Source: JACPUX01 sp964517465
GTDB lineage: Bacteria > Pseudomonadota > Gammaproteobacteria > Burkholderiales > Casimicrobiaceae
Length of the DNA: 64,000 nt
Reading direction: 5' to 3'
NCBI GenBank assembly: GCA_964517465.1
Contig: CAZFEK010000015.1
Span: forward strand, 1 to 64,000
In this document: one piece after another, positions 26,740 through 35,484 of the stretch
Position numbering within the stretch: the stretch's first letter is position 1
Layout of the letters: the number at the start of each line of letters is the position of its first letter
Program-made: the position numbers and the translations under genes
Notes under the pieces: generated by a model
Told to the model about the DNA's origin: nothing
The model's database searches: none
The model's input: only the letters and a program-made list of their open reading frames with translations

Positions 26740-27240
26740 ATGCATCTTCGCGCCCTTGTGCTCGCCCTTGCGATTTTAGCCGCAGCCTCGCCGGCATCGG
26801 CGACGCTTTACCTGTGCAAGGATGCAGCCGGCGGCAAGATCTATCAAAGCGAACCCTGTGCTGCCGAACACCTGATTCGCAGCATCGATGAAGACCCCCG
26901 GATCAATGTTCTGCCTTCGGCCCCGCCCGCGCCGGCAGCTGCTCCGCCGAAGACCGCAAAGCCGCCCAAGGAGGCTCGCGAAAGCAAGGCCAAGGCCAAA
27001 GCCAAGGACGTTCAAGGCAAAACCGAAGAGCGGCGTTTCTTGCGCGAAGGCCTGGAAGAGGCCGAGGTATTGCGCAAGATCGGCCCGCCTAACCTGCGCA
27101 ACCAGGGGCCGGCACCCTCGGGGCGAGGCAAGGTCAGGCGCTGGGTTTATCTTCCGGCACCAGGCGATCCCGACACCATCACCACGGTGATGTTTCAGCA
27201 GGGCAAGGTCGTTGCCGTCGAACGCAAGGTTTCCCGCTGA
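26740..27240 (+). CDS. Exported DUF4124-type protein
   Basis: 166 residues. A signal peptide ends at ASPASA. The N-terminal DUF4124 motif is TLYLCKDAAGGKIYQSEPC. A Pro/Ala/Lys-rich linker (about residues 65-95) leads to a C-terminal domain of SmpA/OmlA flavour (FLREGLEEAEVLRKIGPPN, then RWVYLPAPGDPDTITTVMF). It lies in the periplasm. The stop overlaps the dtd start (TGATG). Confidence 0.72.
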   Translation: MHLRALVLALAILAAASPASATLYLCKDAAGGKIYQSEPCAAEHLIRSIDEDPRINVLPSAPPAPAAAPPKTAKPPKEARESKAKAKAKDVQGKTEERRFLREGLEEAEVLRKIGPPNLRNQGPAPSGRGKVRRWVYLPAPGDPDTITTVMFQQGKVVAVERKVSR

Positions 27241-27692
27241 TGCGAGTATTGGCGCAGCGGGTGAGCCGCGCGGAAGTGGAAGTGGACGGCCAGGTCGTCG
27301 GCCGCATCGGCGCGGGGCTGCTGCTCTTGGTGGGCGTCGCGCCCGGCGACGGCGAGGAGGCGGTGCGGTGGCTCAGCCGCAAAGTCGCCGCCCTGCGAAT
27401 CTTTCCCGACCAAGCGGGTTTGATGAACCGTTCGCTGCTCGAGTTGGGCGCCGAGGCGCTGGCGGTAAGCCAGTTCACGCTTTATGCCTCGACCAAAAAA
27501 GGCAACCGGCCTTCGTACACCGAGGCCGCTCCGCCGGAAATCGCCGAGCCCTTATTTCGCCGCTTCGTCGAAGCCTTGGAGGCCGAAATCGGGAAACCCG
27601 TCCCGACCGGAGTTTTTGGCGCCCACATGCGCGTCACGCTTTGCAACGACGGCCCGGTGACGATTTGGCTCGATTCCGAGCGACGCGATTGA
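27240..27692 (+). CDS. dtd: D-aminoacyl-tRNA deacylase
   Basis: 150 residues. The DTD signature SQFTLYASTKKGNRPSYTEAA contains the catalytic Thr, and the cross-subunit motif near the end is GPVTIWLDSE with a preceding Asn-Asp. It removes D-amino acids or glycine mischarged on tRNA, in the cytoplasm. Translationally coupled to the DUF4124 gene. Confidence 0.94.
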   Translation: MRVLAQRVSRAEVEVDGQVVGRIGAGLLLLVGVAPGDGEEAVRWLSRKVAALRIFPDQAGLMNRSLLELGAEALAVSQFTLYASTKKGNRPSYTEAAPPEIAEPLFRRFVEALEAEIGKPVPTGVFGAHMRVTLCNDGPVTIWLDSERRD

Positions 27693-27723
27693 TCCTCGCC
27701 AAAAAGGACAGCACCGGCCGACG

Positions 27724-27733
27724 GGTATAATCC
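27724..27733 (+). promoter_or_regulatory. -10 element GGTATAATCC upstream of ccmI
   Basis: A perfect TATAAT (27726-27731) lies 48 bp before the ccmI ATG. No good -35 box is seen at 16-18 bp. The same ten bases recur upstream of ccmA at 30440-30449. Confidence 0.4.
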
Positions 27734-27779
27734 TGGAAAGGTTTCTAGGATAATTACTTTTTTCCCGCCCCCGATCCCC

Positions 27780-28631
27780 ATGCTGCCCTTCCTGCTCGCT
27801 GCAGCGCTGCTGACGCTCCTGGCCGGCGCGTTTCTCGCGTGGCCCTTGCTCAAGCGCCAAACCGCCTTGCTCCCCGCCGAGGACACCGCAAATGCCGTCG
27901 TTTATCGCGATCAGAAAATGGAGCTCGAAGCGGAATTCGCGGCCGGCAGGATCACGGCAGCCGAACGCGATAGCGCCGCTTTGGACTTGACCCGGCGCTT
28001 GGCCGCCGACCTGGCCGAAACGCCCGCCGGAGGGGTGGCGCAGAGCCCGACCACTCGGCCCTGGCTTGCGCTCGTCCTGGTATTGGCGCTTCCCCTGTTG
28101 GGAGCGGCCCTCTACTGGAAGCTAGGCTCGCCAGCGGCGCTGGTTGATGATGCCGGCGCCCCGAGCGTTCCGACCGCATCCGAAATGACCGCCCTGGTCG
28201 ATCGTCTGGCCGAAAGGATGCGTCAAAACCCCGAAGACCTCACTGGCTGGCTATTGCTCGCCCGGTCCCAAGGCGCTCTGGGGCGCCATCCCGAGTCTGC
28301 CGCCGCCTACGCCCAGGCCGATAGGCTCGCGCCCAATGACCCCGAGATCCTCGCCAATTGGGCCAGCGCCGAGGCGCAGGCGGCCGGCGGGCGCCTCGCC
28401 GGGCGGCCCTATGAGCTCGCGCTGAAAGCGCTGGCGGTGGACACGCAATACGCCCCGGCCCTCGCCCTTGCGGCGGCGCAAGAGCTTCGCGCCGGCGATT
28501 TGGCGGCCGCCCGGGGGCATCTTCAGGCGCTTCTGATCCAGATTCCGGATGAGTCGGAGGAGAAACCCCGAATTGCCGCGCTGCTGGCGGAAATCGAAGC
28601 TTCGCCGGCGCCAGCGGGGAAGACGAAGTAG
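27780..28631 (+). CDS. ccmI: Cytochrome c maturation protein CcmI
   Basis: 283 residues. Two membrane helices (residues 3-24 and about 98-117) enclose a cytoplasmic loop with a leucine-zipper-like helix (VVYRDQKMELEAEFAAG). A periplasmic TPR-like part follows (LLLARSQGALGRHPESAAAY, LAPNDPEILANWASAEAQ). CcmI holds apocytochrome c for the heme ligase CcmF/H. It precedes the other ccm genes but is cut off from them by a histidine kinase gene. Confidence 0.85.
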   Translation: MLPFLLAAALLTLLAGAFLAWPLLKRQTALLPAEDTANAVVYRDQKMELEAEFAAGRITAAERDSAALDLTRRLAADLAETPAGGVAQSPTTRPWLALVLVLALPLLGAALYWKLGSPAALVDDAGAPSVPTASEMTALVDRLAERMRQNPEDLTGWLLLARSQGALGRHPESAAAYAQADRLAPNDPEILANWASAEAQAAGGRLAGRPYELALKALAVDTQYAPALALAAAQELRAGDLAAARGHLQALLIQIPDESEEKPRIAALLAEIEASPAPAGKTK

Positions 28632-28708
28632 TCGAGCGCCGGCGGCTCAAGTTTTGCCGCGCCTAACCGTGAAGGTCTACATGAGGTCCGGCCCCCCTCG
28701 CGATTACC

Positions 28709-30358
28709 ATGCCCATTTCTACGCGACCGCTGCTTCCTTGGCGCCGGCGCGCGCCTAAACCGCGTTCCACGCCCGCTTTGCGCGGCGCGCAAACTACCGC
28801 CGATGAACGCGAGCAGCGCTTGCGCGAGCTGGCGGCGGGCGCCGACGTGCTGCGCACCACGCTCGACCACATGGCGCAGGGGATCAGCGTGGTCGATGCC
28901 CAGATGCGCCTGGTCGCCTGGAACCAGAAATTCCTCGACTTGTTGGGGTTTCCCGAGCGATTCGCCTGCGAGCACATCGCCTTTGAAGAATTCGTCCGAT
29001 ACAACGCCGAGCGGGGTGAATACGGACCCGGCGACATCGAGGAAATGGTGCGCACCCGTGTCGCTCTGGCAAAACAATTTCAGGCGCACTGTTTCAAGCG
29101 TATCCGGCCCGACGGAAAAGTAATCGAGATCCGGGGCGAGCCGCTGCCAGGCGGCGGCTTCGTCACCACCTACACCGACATCACCGCCAGCGAGCAGGCC
29201 GCCAGTGCGCTGCGCCAGAGCGAGGAACGTTTTCGCGACTTGGCTGAATTTTCCAACGATTGGTTCTGGGAGCAAGACGCCGAATTGCGCTTCACGCACA
29301 TCTCGATTGGCGTCTCGCAACTCAAGCTCTTTGACCCCAAGCGGGTGATCGGACTGCGGCGCTGGGATTTGCCTTTGGCCGGCGTGAGCGAAGCCGAGAT
29401 GACCAAGCATAGGGAAGCGCTCTTGCGCCGCGAGGTATTTCGCGATTTCATTTACCAGATTCCCTCCTTGAGCGGTGATCTGCGCTGGTGCGCCATCAGC
29501 GGCAAGCCGGTATTCGGAACCGATGGCGGCTTCCTCGGGTACCGCGGCACCGGCCGGGACATCACCGAGCAAAAACGGGGCGAAGAAGCGATTCGCTTGC
29601 TCAACCAGACCCTGGAGCAAAAGGTTCAAGAACGCACCTTGCGGCTGGAAGCTTCGAATCGCGAACTGGAAGCCTTCTCCTATTCGGTTTCCCACGACTT
29701 GCGCAGTCCCTTGCGCAGCATAGGCGGATTCGCGCAAGTGCTCCGCGCCCGGCATGCCGAACCACTCGACGAAGAAGGTCGGATTTGCCTCGATCGCATC
29801 CTCGGCGCCACCCAGCGCATGGCTCAGCTGATCGACGACATGTTGGCCCTGGCGCGCTTTACCCGAGCGCCGATACACCGGCGCCCGATCGACCTTTCCG
29901 CGCTCGCCGTGTCTTTGGCCGAGGAACTGGCAACTCATGAAGGGCACCGCGTGCATTTCTCGGCTGCGGCCCGGCTCTGCGCTTCGGCTGACCCGGTCTT
30001 GATCCGTGTGGTACTGGAAAACCTCTTGCGCAATGCCTGGAAATTTACTCGCCACACACCCAAGGCCACGGTGAGCTTTGACGGGAAACTGCAGGGCGGA
30101 GAAATCGAATTTTGCGTGCGAGACAACGGCGTCGGCTTCGACATGCGCTACGCCGAGAAGCTCTTTCACCCTTTCCAACGCCTCCATCTGCAGGACGAAT
30201 ACGAGGGCAGCGGCATCGGCCTCGCGACCGTGCAGCGCATCGTCAGCCAGCACGGGGGGCAGGTGCGGGCCGAGGCCAGCCCCGGCCTGGGCGCGTGCTT
30301 CTATTTCACTCTGCCGGACGCACCCACTGGCGCAAGGGTGGCGTCCGACCCAGCCTGA
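28709..30358 (+). CDS. PAS-domain sensor histidine kinase
   Basis: 549 residues, no membrane helices, so cytoplasmic. The first PAS region spans about 45-165 (TTLDHMAQGISVVDAQMRLV), the second about 172-290 (FRDLAEFSNDWFWEQDAEL). The dimerisation box is YSVSHDLRSPLRSIGGFAQV with the phospho-His. The ATPase has the N box LENLLRNAWKF, G1 VRDNGVGFDM and G2 GSGIGLATVQRI. No receiver domain or response regulator gene is adjacent. It sits between ccmI and ccmA on the same strand, an unusual position that hints at redox or heme sensing. The signal is unknown. Confidence 0.9.
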   Translation: MPISTRPLLPWRRRAPKPRSTPALRGAQTTADEREQRLRELAAGADVLRTTLDHMAQGISVVDAQMRLVAWNQKFLDLLGFPERFACEHIAFEEFVRYNAERGEYGPGDIEEMVRTRVALAKQFQAHCFKRIRPDGKVIEIRGEPLPGGGFVTTYTDITASEQAASALRQSEERFRDLAEFSNDWFWEQDAELRFTHISIGVSQLKLFDPKRVIGLRRWDLPLAGVSEAEMTKHREALLRREVFRDFIYQIPSLSGDLRWCAISGKPVFGTDGGFLGYRGTGRDITEQKRGEEAIRLLNQTLEQKVQERTLRLEASNRELEAFSYSVSHDLRSPLRSIGGFAQVLRARHAEPLDEEGRICLDRILGATQRMAQLIDDMLALARFTRAPIHRRPIDLSALAVSLAEELATHEGHRVHFSAAARLCASADPVLIRVVLENLLRNAWKFTRHTPKATVSFDGKLQGGEIEFCVRDNGVGFDMRYAEKLFHPFQRLHLQDEYEGSGIGLATVQRIVSQHGGQVRAEASPGLGACFYFTLPDAPTGARVASDPA

Positions 30359-30439
30359 AAGCCGAGGCGTGGGGGCAGCGCCGGTTTCATTCACCCACCC
30401 GCGGTCTTGATCTGGCTCCATCCCCGAACCAGCGGCTCC

Positions 30440-30449
30440 GGTATAATCC
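30440..30449 (+). promoter_or_regulatory. -10 element GGTATAATCC upstream of ccmA
   Basis: TATAAT at 30442-30447, about 114 bp before the ccmA ATG, in the same ten-base context as upstream of ccmI. A convincing -35 is lacking. It suggests that ccmA-H can be transcribed independently of the kinase. Confidence 0.4.
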
Positions 30450-30560
30450 CGAGCGATTTGACCTAGAGGTTTTTGGTCCCCGAGGCCTTGAAAGAGGGAG
30501 GCCGAACCCGCGGGCCCCAGCGGCTCGCAAATTTGAACCGGCTACCGAACCCGAATCGAA

Positions 30561-31193
30561 ATGTTGCCCCCCGCCGTTTTGCTCGAAGCGCGCGAACTCT
30601 GCGCCAAGCGCGGCAACGTCGAGTTGTTTCGCGGCCTCTCCTTCGCGGTCACCGAAGGCGAACTGTTGATCGTCAAAGGCCCCAACGGCAGCGGCAAGAC
30701 CACGCTGCTGCGCATGCTTTGCGGCTTGGGCGAGCCCGCAGCGGGTGAGCTTTGGTGGCGCAGCGCGAGGGTTTCCCCCTATGCCCCGGAGTTGCGCCAG
30801 AGCGTGATCTATTTCGGTCACGCTCCGGCCGTCAAAGACGAGCTGACCGCCCGCGAGAATCTGGAGTTCAGCCTGAGCCTCGCCGGATTGCCAGCCGAGA
30901 TCGGCGTGGTCGAAGAAACGCTGCGCCAAGTGGGGCTTTATGCACGGCGCCAAGTCCAGGCACGCAGGCTGTCGCAAGGACAGCGCCGGCGTTTGGGCTT
31001 AGCCCGCCTGCTGCTCGCGCAGCAGCCGCTGTGGCTGCTCGACGAACCCGGCGCCGCGTTAGACGCGCAGGGGCTGGCGCTGCTCGCTCGCACCGTAGCA
31101 GAGCACTTGAAGCGCGGCGGCGCTGCCCTGGTTTCGACCCACCAAGACCTTGGCATCCCCGCCGCCCGGGCGAGAGACTTGGTCTTCCAGTGA
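30561..31193 (+). CDS. ccmA: Heme exporter ATPase CcmA
   Basis: 210 residues, typical for CcmA. ABC motifs: Walker A GPNGSGKTTLLRMLCG, signature LSQGQRRRLGLARLL, Walker B LWLLDEPGAALD and switch His in VSTHQD. With CcmB it forms the transporter that releases holo-CcmE from CcmCDE. The stop overlaps the ccmB start (GTGA). Confidence 0.95.
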   Translation: MLPPAVLLEARELCAKRGNVELFRGLSFAVTEGELLIVKGPNGSGKTTLLRMLCGLGEPAAGELWWRSARVSPYAPELRQSVIYFGHAPAVKDELTARENLEFSLSLAGLPAEIGVVEETLRQVGLYARRQVQARRLSQGQRRRLGLARLLLAQQPLWLLDEPGAALDAQGLALLARTVAEHLKRGGAALVSTHQDLGIPAARARDLVFQ

Positions 31194-31882
31194 GCACCGA
31201 CGAGTTCTTCGGGCCCGGCGAGGCCATAACCTGGGCCTTGAAACGCGACTTGCGCCTGGCCCTTCGCTCGCGCGGCGAACTGGGCGTGGCCCTACTGTTC
31301 TTTCTGATCGTGGTGAGCCTTTTTCCTTTGAGCGTGAACCCCGACCCCAAACTGCTCAAGACCATCGCCCCGGGCATCGCCTGGGTAAGCGCGCTTCTGG
31401 CCACGCTGCTGGCCCTGGGCAGGCTGTTCAACAACGACTATGCCGATGGCACACTGGAGCAAATGTTGCTCTCGCCCCTGCCCCTTGCCGGCATCGTTAC
31501 CGGCAAAGTGCTAGCGCATTGGCTATCCACCGGGCTGCCGCTGGTTCTGGTTTCACCTCTGGTCGCGCTCCAATTCGGCCTTAGCGCTTCGGAACTCGGT
31601 GTGCTCCTTCTTGCTTTGTTGCTGGGCTCTCCCATCCTCAGTATGCTCGGCGCCATCGGCGCCGCCCTTACGCTTGGTTTGCGCGCGGCCCCGGTGCTGC
31701 TGTCTTTGTTGGTGCTGCCGCTCTATGTCCCGGTACTGATTTTTGGCGCCGGCGCCGTGGAAGCGCACGCCAACGGACTGGGCGCCGGAGGTCATTTGTC
31801 TTTGCTCGCTGCCGGATCACTCCTCTGCGCCCTGGCCACGCCTTGGGCGACTTGTGCAGCGCTGCGCATCGCCTACGAATAG
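31190..31882 (+). CDS. ccmB: Heme exporter permease CcmB
   Basis: 230 residues from GTG 31190, which overlaps the ccmA stop; in-frame codons upstream lie within ccmA. Six hydrophobic segments are visible, with the family stretch LFNNDYADGTLEQMLLSPLP and VLPLYVPVLIFGAGAV. Inner-membrane subunit of the CcmAB transporter. Confidence 0.93.
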   Translation: MSTDEFFGPGEAITWALKRDLRLALRSRGELGVALLFFLIVVSLFPLSVNPDPKLLKTIAPGIAWVSALLATLLALGRLFNNDYADGTLEQMLLSPLPLAGIVTGKVLAHWLSTGLPLVLVSPLVALQFGLSASELGVLLLALLLGSPILSMLGAIGAALTLGLRAAPVLLSLLVLPLYVPVLIFGAGAVEAHANGLGAGGHLSLLAAGSLLCALATPWATCAALRIAYE

Positions 31883-31892
31883 AATCGAGTCC

Positions 31893-32627
31893 ATGAACCT
31901 CTACCACTACGCCTCCCCAGCCACTTTCTATCCGCTTGCCGGCAAACTGTGGCGCTGGTTCGCCGCCGCCGCCGCAGTTCTCGCCGGGTTCGGGCTTTAT
32001 TTGGGGTTCTTCGTCGCGCCGACCGACGCGCAACAAGGCGAGGTTTACCGAGTGATCTTCATCCATGTGCCCGCGGCATGGATGTCCATGTTCATCTATG
32101 TGGTCATGGCGGTCTACTGCGCCTTGGGGCTGGCGTTCAACACCCGCCTGTCGGCGATGATGGCTTCAGCCCTTGCGCCGACCGGCGCTTTGTTCACCTT
32201 CATCGCCTTGTGGACGGGAGCACTCTGGGGCAAACCCACCTGGGGTACTTACTGGGCTTGGGATGCGCGCATGACCTCGGAACTGATCCTGCTTTTTCTT
32301 TACCTCGGGTTCATCGCCCTGCAGTCGGCCATCGAAGAGCCGCGTCGCGCCGATCGTGCCGGGGCGGTGCTGGCGCTGGTCGGCGTGGTCAATATTCCGA
32401 TCATCTATTTCTCGGTCAAGTGGTGGAACACCTTGCATCAAGGTGCCAGCGTCAGCCTCACCGCAGCGCCAAAAATGGCTGAAACCATGCTCTGGGGAAT
32501 GCTCGTCATGGCGCTTTCCGCCTGGGCCTACGCCATCGCCGTGACCCTGCTCAGAGTGCGGGCCATCATCATCGAACGCGAACGCCAGGCCCAGTGGCTG
32601 GTCGAAGCGCTGGAATCCAAGCAATGA
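31893..32627 (+). CDS. ccmC: Heme handling protein CcmC
   Basis: 244 residues from ATG 31893. Six membrane helices flank the Trp-rich heme motif GKPTWGTYWAWDARMTSELI. Conserved His residues sit in FIHVPAAWMS and near WWNTLHQGASV. CcmC loads heme onto CcmE. The stop overlaps the ccmD start (ATGA). Confidence 0.95.
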   Translation: MNLYHYASPATFYPLAGKLWRWFAAAAAVLAGFGLYLGFFVAPTDAQQGEVYRVIFIHVPAAWMSMFIYVVMAVYCALGLAFNTRLSAMMASALAPTGALFTFIALWTGALWGKPTWGTYWAWDARMTSELILLFLYLGFIALQSAIEEPRRADRAGAVLALVGVVNIPIIYFSVKWWNTLHQGASVSLTAAPKMAETMLWGMLVMALSAWAYAIAVTLLRVRAIIIERERQAQWLVEALESKQ

Positions 32628-32812
32628 ATCCTGAACTCTACTCCCTCAGCGGCCACGGTTTTTATGTCTGGGGCTCCTATTTGGTGACCGCCGCCGTCAT
32701 CGTCGTCGAGGTGCTGCTGGTGCGCCACCGGCGGCAGCGGGCCTTGGAGGCGTTGCAAGCCGAAGCCGAACTCGCCGCAGAAATCGCCCAAAACAATGAA
32801 AGCACGTCATAA
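32624..32812 (+). CDS. ccmD: Heme exporter accessory protein CcmD
   Basis: 62 residues with a single membrane helix (about 14-32, FYVWGSYLVTAAVIVVEVLL) followed by a charged cytoplasmic helix, the usual CcmD layout. It stabilises the CcmC-CcmE complex. It overlaps both neighbours. Confidence 0.88.
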   Translation: MNPELYSLSGHGFYVWGSYLVTAAVIVVEVLLVRHRRQRALEALQAEAELAAEIAQNNESTS

Positions 32813-33245
32813 GCGCATGGTTTGGATCGCCGCTGGCCTCGCCGTCCTCGGCGTGGCGGCGGGGCTCATCCTCAACGCCTTCAACAGCAGCTTGGTGTTT
32901 TATTTCACTCCCACCCAAGTGAGCAACAAAGAAGCGCCGCAAGGCCGCGCCTTTCGCGTCGGCGGGCTGGTCGAAAACGGTAGTGTGGCGCGCAGCAAAG
33001 ACAGCCTGGAAATCCGCTTCAAAATCACCGACACCGCGCACACCATCGGAGTGACGTATCAGGGCATCCTGCCCGACCTCTTTCGCGAAGGCAAAGGCGT
33101 CGTCGCTCAAGGACGCCTGGACCCCGACGGCACCTTCCGCGCCTCCGAAGTTCTCGCCAAACATGATGAGAACTACATGCCCCCAGAGGCCGCACATGCG
33201 GTTGAACAAGCCCAGAAGGCTCAGCAATCACTCGCCAAACCATGA
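32796..33245 (+). CDS. ccmE: Periplasmic heme chaperone CcmE
   Basis: 149 residues. One N-terminal membrane anchor (residues 8-27) and a periplasmic OB-fold; the heme-binding His lies in LAKHDENYMPPEAA, the standard HxxxY motif. It overlaps ccmD by 17 bp. The 3' end is echoed in the following intergenic DNA. Confidence 0.95.
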   Translation: MKARHKRMVWIAAGLAVLGVAAGLILNAFNSSLVFYFTPTQVSNKEAPQGRAFRVGGLVENGSVARSKDSLEIRFKITDTAHTIGVTYQGILPDLFREGKGVVAQGRLDPDGTFRASEVLAKHDENYMPPEAAHAVEQAQKAQQSLAKP

Positions 33246-33274
33246 AGCACGGGCAGGTCATTTCGGCGAAGGCT

Positions 33275-33295
33275 AACTTGCGCGCAGCGCAAGTT
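33275..33295. repeat. Perfect inverted repeat AACTTGCGC-GCA-GCGCAAGTT
   Basis: A 9-bp perfect stem with a 3-nt loop, 30 bp after the ccmE stop. Its right arm is also the start of the first tandem repeat unit. It could slow transcription between ccmE and ccmF. Confidence 0.6.
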
Positions 33296-33328
33296 AAGGG
33301 CGCGCATGCGCAAGTTAAGGGCGCGCAT
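33287..33328. repeat. 21-bp tandem repeat, two copies
   Basis: Two perfect copies of a 21-bp unit (33287-33307 and 33308-33328), beginning GCGCAAGTTAAGGG and ending CGCGCAT. It is a multiple of three, so it keeps frame. Confidence 0.8.
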
Positions 33329-33498
33329 GCGCCCGGCCGCAGCCAACATTACATGCCCCCTGAAGCGGCGCAATCGGCACCGCCGATGCGCTCAAAGCAC
33401 CACCCCTTTCGCGGGCAAGCCCGTCCTCGCAAAACCTGCGGCATGCCCGCTAGGATCGGCCTTGACCGCGAACCGCCACTTTCCATTTTCCACTCAAA

Positions 33499-35484
33499 AT
33501 GTTCCCCGAACTCGGCCATTTCGCACTGATACTCGCGCTCTTGCTCGCCCTGGCGCTCTCCATCCTGCCGCTTTATGGGGCCGCACGCGCAGATTCATCG
33601 CTCATGCGCCTCGCACGCCCCGCCGCCTATGGCACTTTTCTGCTGATCGCTTTCGCCTTCGCCATACAAGCCTATGCTTTCGCGACCAACGATTTCTCGG
33701 TGCTGAACGTCGCCAATCATTCCAACTCCAAGCTGCCCCTGGCCTACCGCCTGGCCGCCACCTGGGGCTCGCACGAAGGTTCGCTCTTACTTTGGAGCCT
33801 GATGCTCGGCGGCTGGATGGCGGCGGTAGCGCGTTTCAGCGGGCACCTGCCCCTGGCCATGGTGGCGCGAGTGCTTTCGGTGATGGGTATGGTGGCAATC
33901 GGCTTCCTGCTTTTTATGCTGCTCACCTCCAACCCCTTCGAGCGCCTGTTGCCCGCCGCGCCCGATGGCCGCGACCTCAACCCGCTGCTGCAAGACCCGG
34001 GCATGGTGTTTCATCCCCCTATGCTCTACATGGGCTACGTGGGTTTCTCAGTCGCTTTCGCCTTTTCCCTGGCCGCTTTGCTCGGCGGGCGGCTGGATGC
34101 CACTTGGGCGCGCTGGTCCCGACCCTGGACCACGCTGGCTTGGTGCTTTTTGACCGCCGGCATCGCTTTGGGCAGCGTCTGGGCTTATTACGAATTGGGC
34201 TGGGGCGGATGGTGGTTCTGGGACCCGGTGGAAAACGCCTCCTTCATGCCCTGGTTGGCTGGCACGGCGCTGATCCACTCGCTGGCGGTTACGGAGAAAC
34301 GCGGCGCTTTCCGCAGTTGGACGGTGTTGCTGGCGATCATCACCTTTAGTCTCAGCTTGCTCGGGACTTTCCTGGTGCGATCCGGCGTATTGACTTCGGT
34401 TCACGCTTTCGCCACCGATCCGGCGCGCGGCGTCTTCATTCTAGGCTTTCTCGCCGTGGTCGTCGGCGGATCGCTTACGCTCTACGCGGCGCGAGCCGGC
34501 AAAGTGGGACTGGGCGCGAGCTTTGCCCCGATTTCACGCGAATCTTTGCTGCTCGCCAACAACGTTCTGTTGGTGGTTGCCATGGGGGCGGTGCTTTTGG
34601 GTACGCTCTACCCGCTGTTCATCGATGCTTTGGGGCTGGGCAAACTTTCGGTGGGGCCGCCCTACTTTGAAGCGGTGTTTTATCCGCTCATGGTGCCGGT
34701 GATCCTCCTCATGGGCCTCGGACCCTTGGCCCCTTGGAAACAAGCGAGCGCGGCGGACCTCTGGCATCGAAGCCGGGGCGCTCTGGCGCTGGCTGTTGCA
34801 CTTGCGCTAGCGGTGCCCTGGCTGATGGGGCGCTGGTCGCCTTGGGTCGCTTCGGGGCTCCTGCTTGCCACCTGGGTGATTGCCATGGCGATGCTTGCCG
34901 CGGTCGACCGAGCGACCCGCGGCGGGGGTAGCCATTGGTTCGCCAGGTTGGGTCAGCAGCCGCTTGCCTGGTGGGGAATGCAGCTCGGGCATCTCGGCGT
35001 GGCGGTGTTCATCATCGGCGTGGCCATGGTATTGGGCTACCAAGTGGAGAAGGATGTGCGCATGGAAAGGGGCGATACCGCAAGCATCGGCGCTTTCGAG
35101 TTCCGCCTCACCGAACTCAAGGAAGTGCGCGGACCCAACTACCGGGCAATCGCGGGGCAGGTCGAGGTTCGCCGTGAGGGCGAACTGCTCGCCGTTCTGA
35201 AGCCGGAAAAACGCAACTACGATGCCTCGGGCATGCCCATGACCGAAGCCGCCATTCATCGCAGCATCGCCCGCGATCTCTATGTATCCCTGGGCGACCC
35301 GGTGGGCGACACGGCTTGGGCGGTGCGCATCTACGTCAAACCCTTCGTGAACTGGATTTGGGGCGGCACGGTGATCATGGCCTTGGGCGGCTTACTCGCC
35401 ATGCTGGACCGCCGCTACCGGCTTCGCGCGCGAAACGCGGCGCAAACCGCCAACGGCGGCATCGCCGCGGAGGCACAGGGATGA
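33499..35484 (+). CDS. ccmF: Cytochrome c heme lyase subunit CcmF
   Basis: 661 residues with about 15 membrane segments. The heme-binding Trp-rich domain reads YYELGWGGWWFWDPVENASF, and flanking conserved stretches include ATWGSHEGSLLLW, PGMVFHPPMLYMGYVG and TLVRSG-like FLVRSGVLTSVHAFATDPARG. It joins heme to apocytochrome c together with CcmH and CcmI. The stop overlaps the ccmG start. Confidence 0.96.
   Translation: MFPELGHFALILALLLALALSILPLYGAARADSSLMRLARPAAYGTFLLIAFAFAIQAYAFATNDFSVLNVANHSNSKLPLAYRLAATWGSHEGSLLLWSLMLGGWMAAVARFSGHLPLAMVARVLSVMGMVAIGFLLFMLLTSNPFERLLPAAPDGRDLNPLLQDPGMVFHPPMLYMGYVGFSVAFAFSLAALLGGRLDATWARWSRPWTTLAWCFLTAGIALGSVWAYYELGWGGWWFWDPVENASFMPWLAGTALIHSLAVTEKRGAFRSWTVLLAIITFSLSLLGTFLVRSGVLTSVHAFATDPARGVFILGFLAVVVGGSLTLYAARAGKVGLGASFAPISRESLLLANNVLLVVAMGAVLLGTLYPLFIDALGLGKLSVGPPYFEAVFYPLMVPVILLMGLGPLAPWKQASAADLWHRSRGALALAVALALAVPWLMGRWSPWVASGLLLATWVIAMAMLAAVDRATRGGGSHWFARLGQQPLAWWGMQLGHLGVAVFIIGVAMVLGYQVEKDVRMERGDTASIGAFEFRLTELKEVRGPNYRAIAGQVEVRREGELLAVLKPEKRNYDASGMPMTEAAIHRSIARDLYVSLGDPVGDTAWAVRIYVKPFVNWIWGGTVIMALGGLLAMLDRRYRLRARNAAQTANGGIAAEAQG

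Larger units (their letters stand above)
33242..33529 (+). other. Open frame with CcmE-tail echo and tandem repeat (possible remnant)
   Basis: A 95-codon frame opens with an ATG that overlaps the ccmE stop and ends inside ccmF. It encodes two copies of AQVKGAH from the 21-bp tandem repeat and then HYMPPEAAQSAPP, which mirrors NYMPPEAAHAV at the end of CcmE. The DNA resemblance to the ccmE 3' end is also visible. I think it is a duplicated and decayed ccmE end rather than a working gene. Confidence 0.35.

Noticed and set aside
30401..30447. TTGATC plus TATAAT as a full promoter before ccmA
   Set aside because: The spacing is about 29 bp, too long for a sigma70 promoter; only the -10 element is reported.
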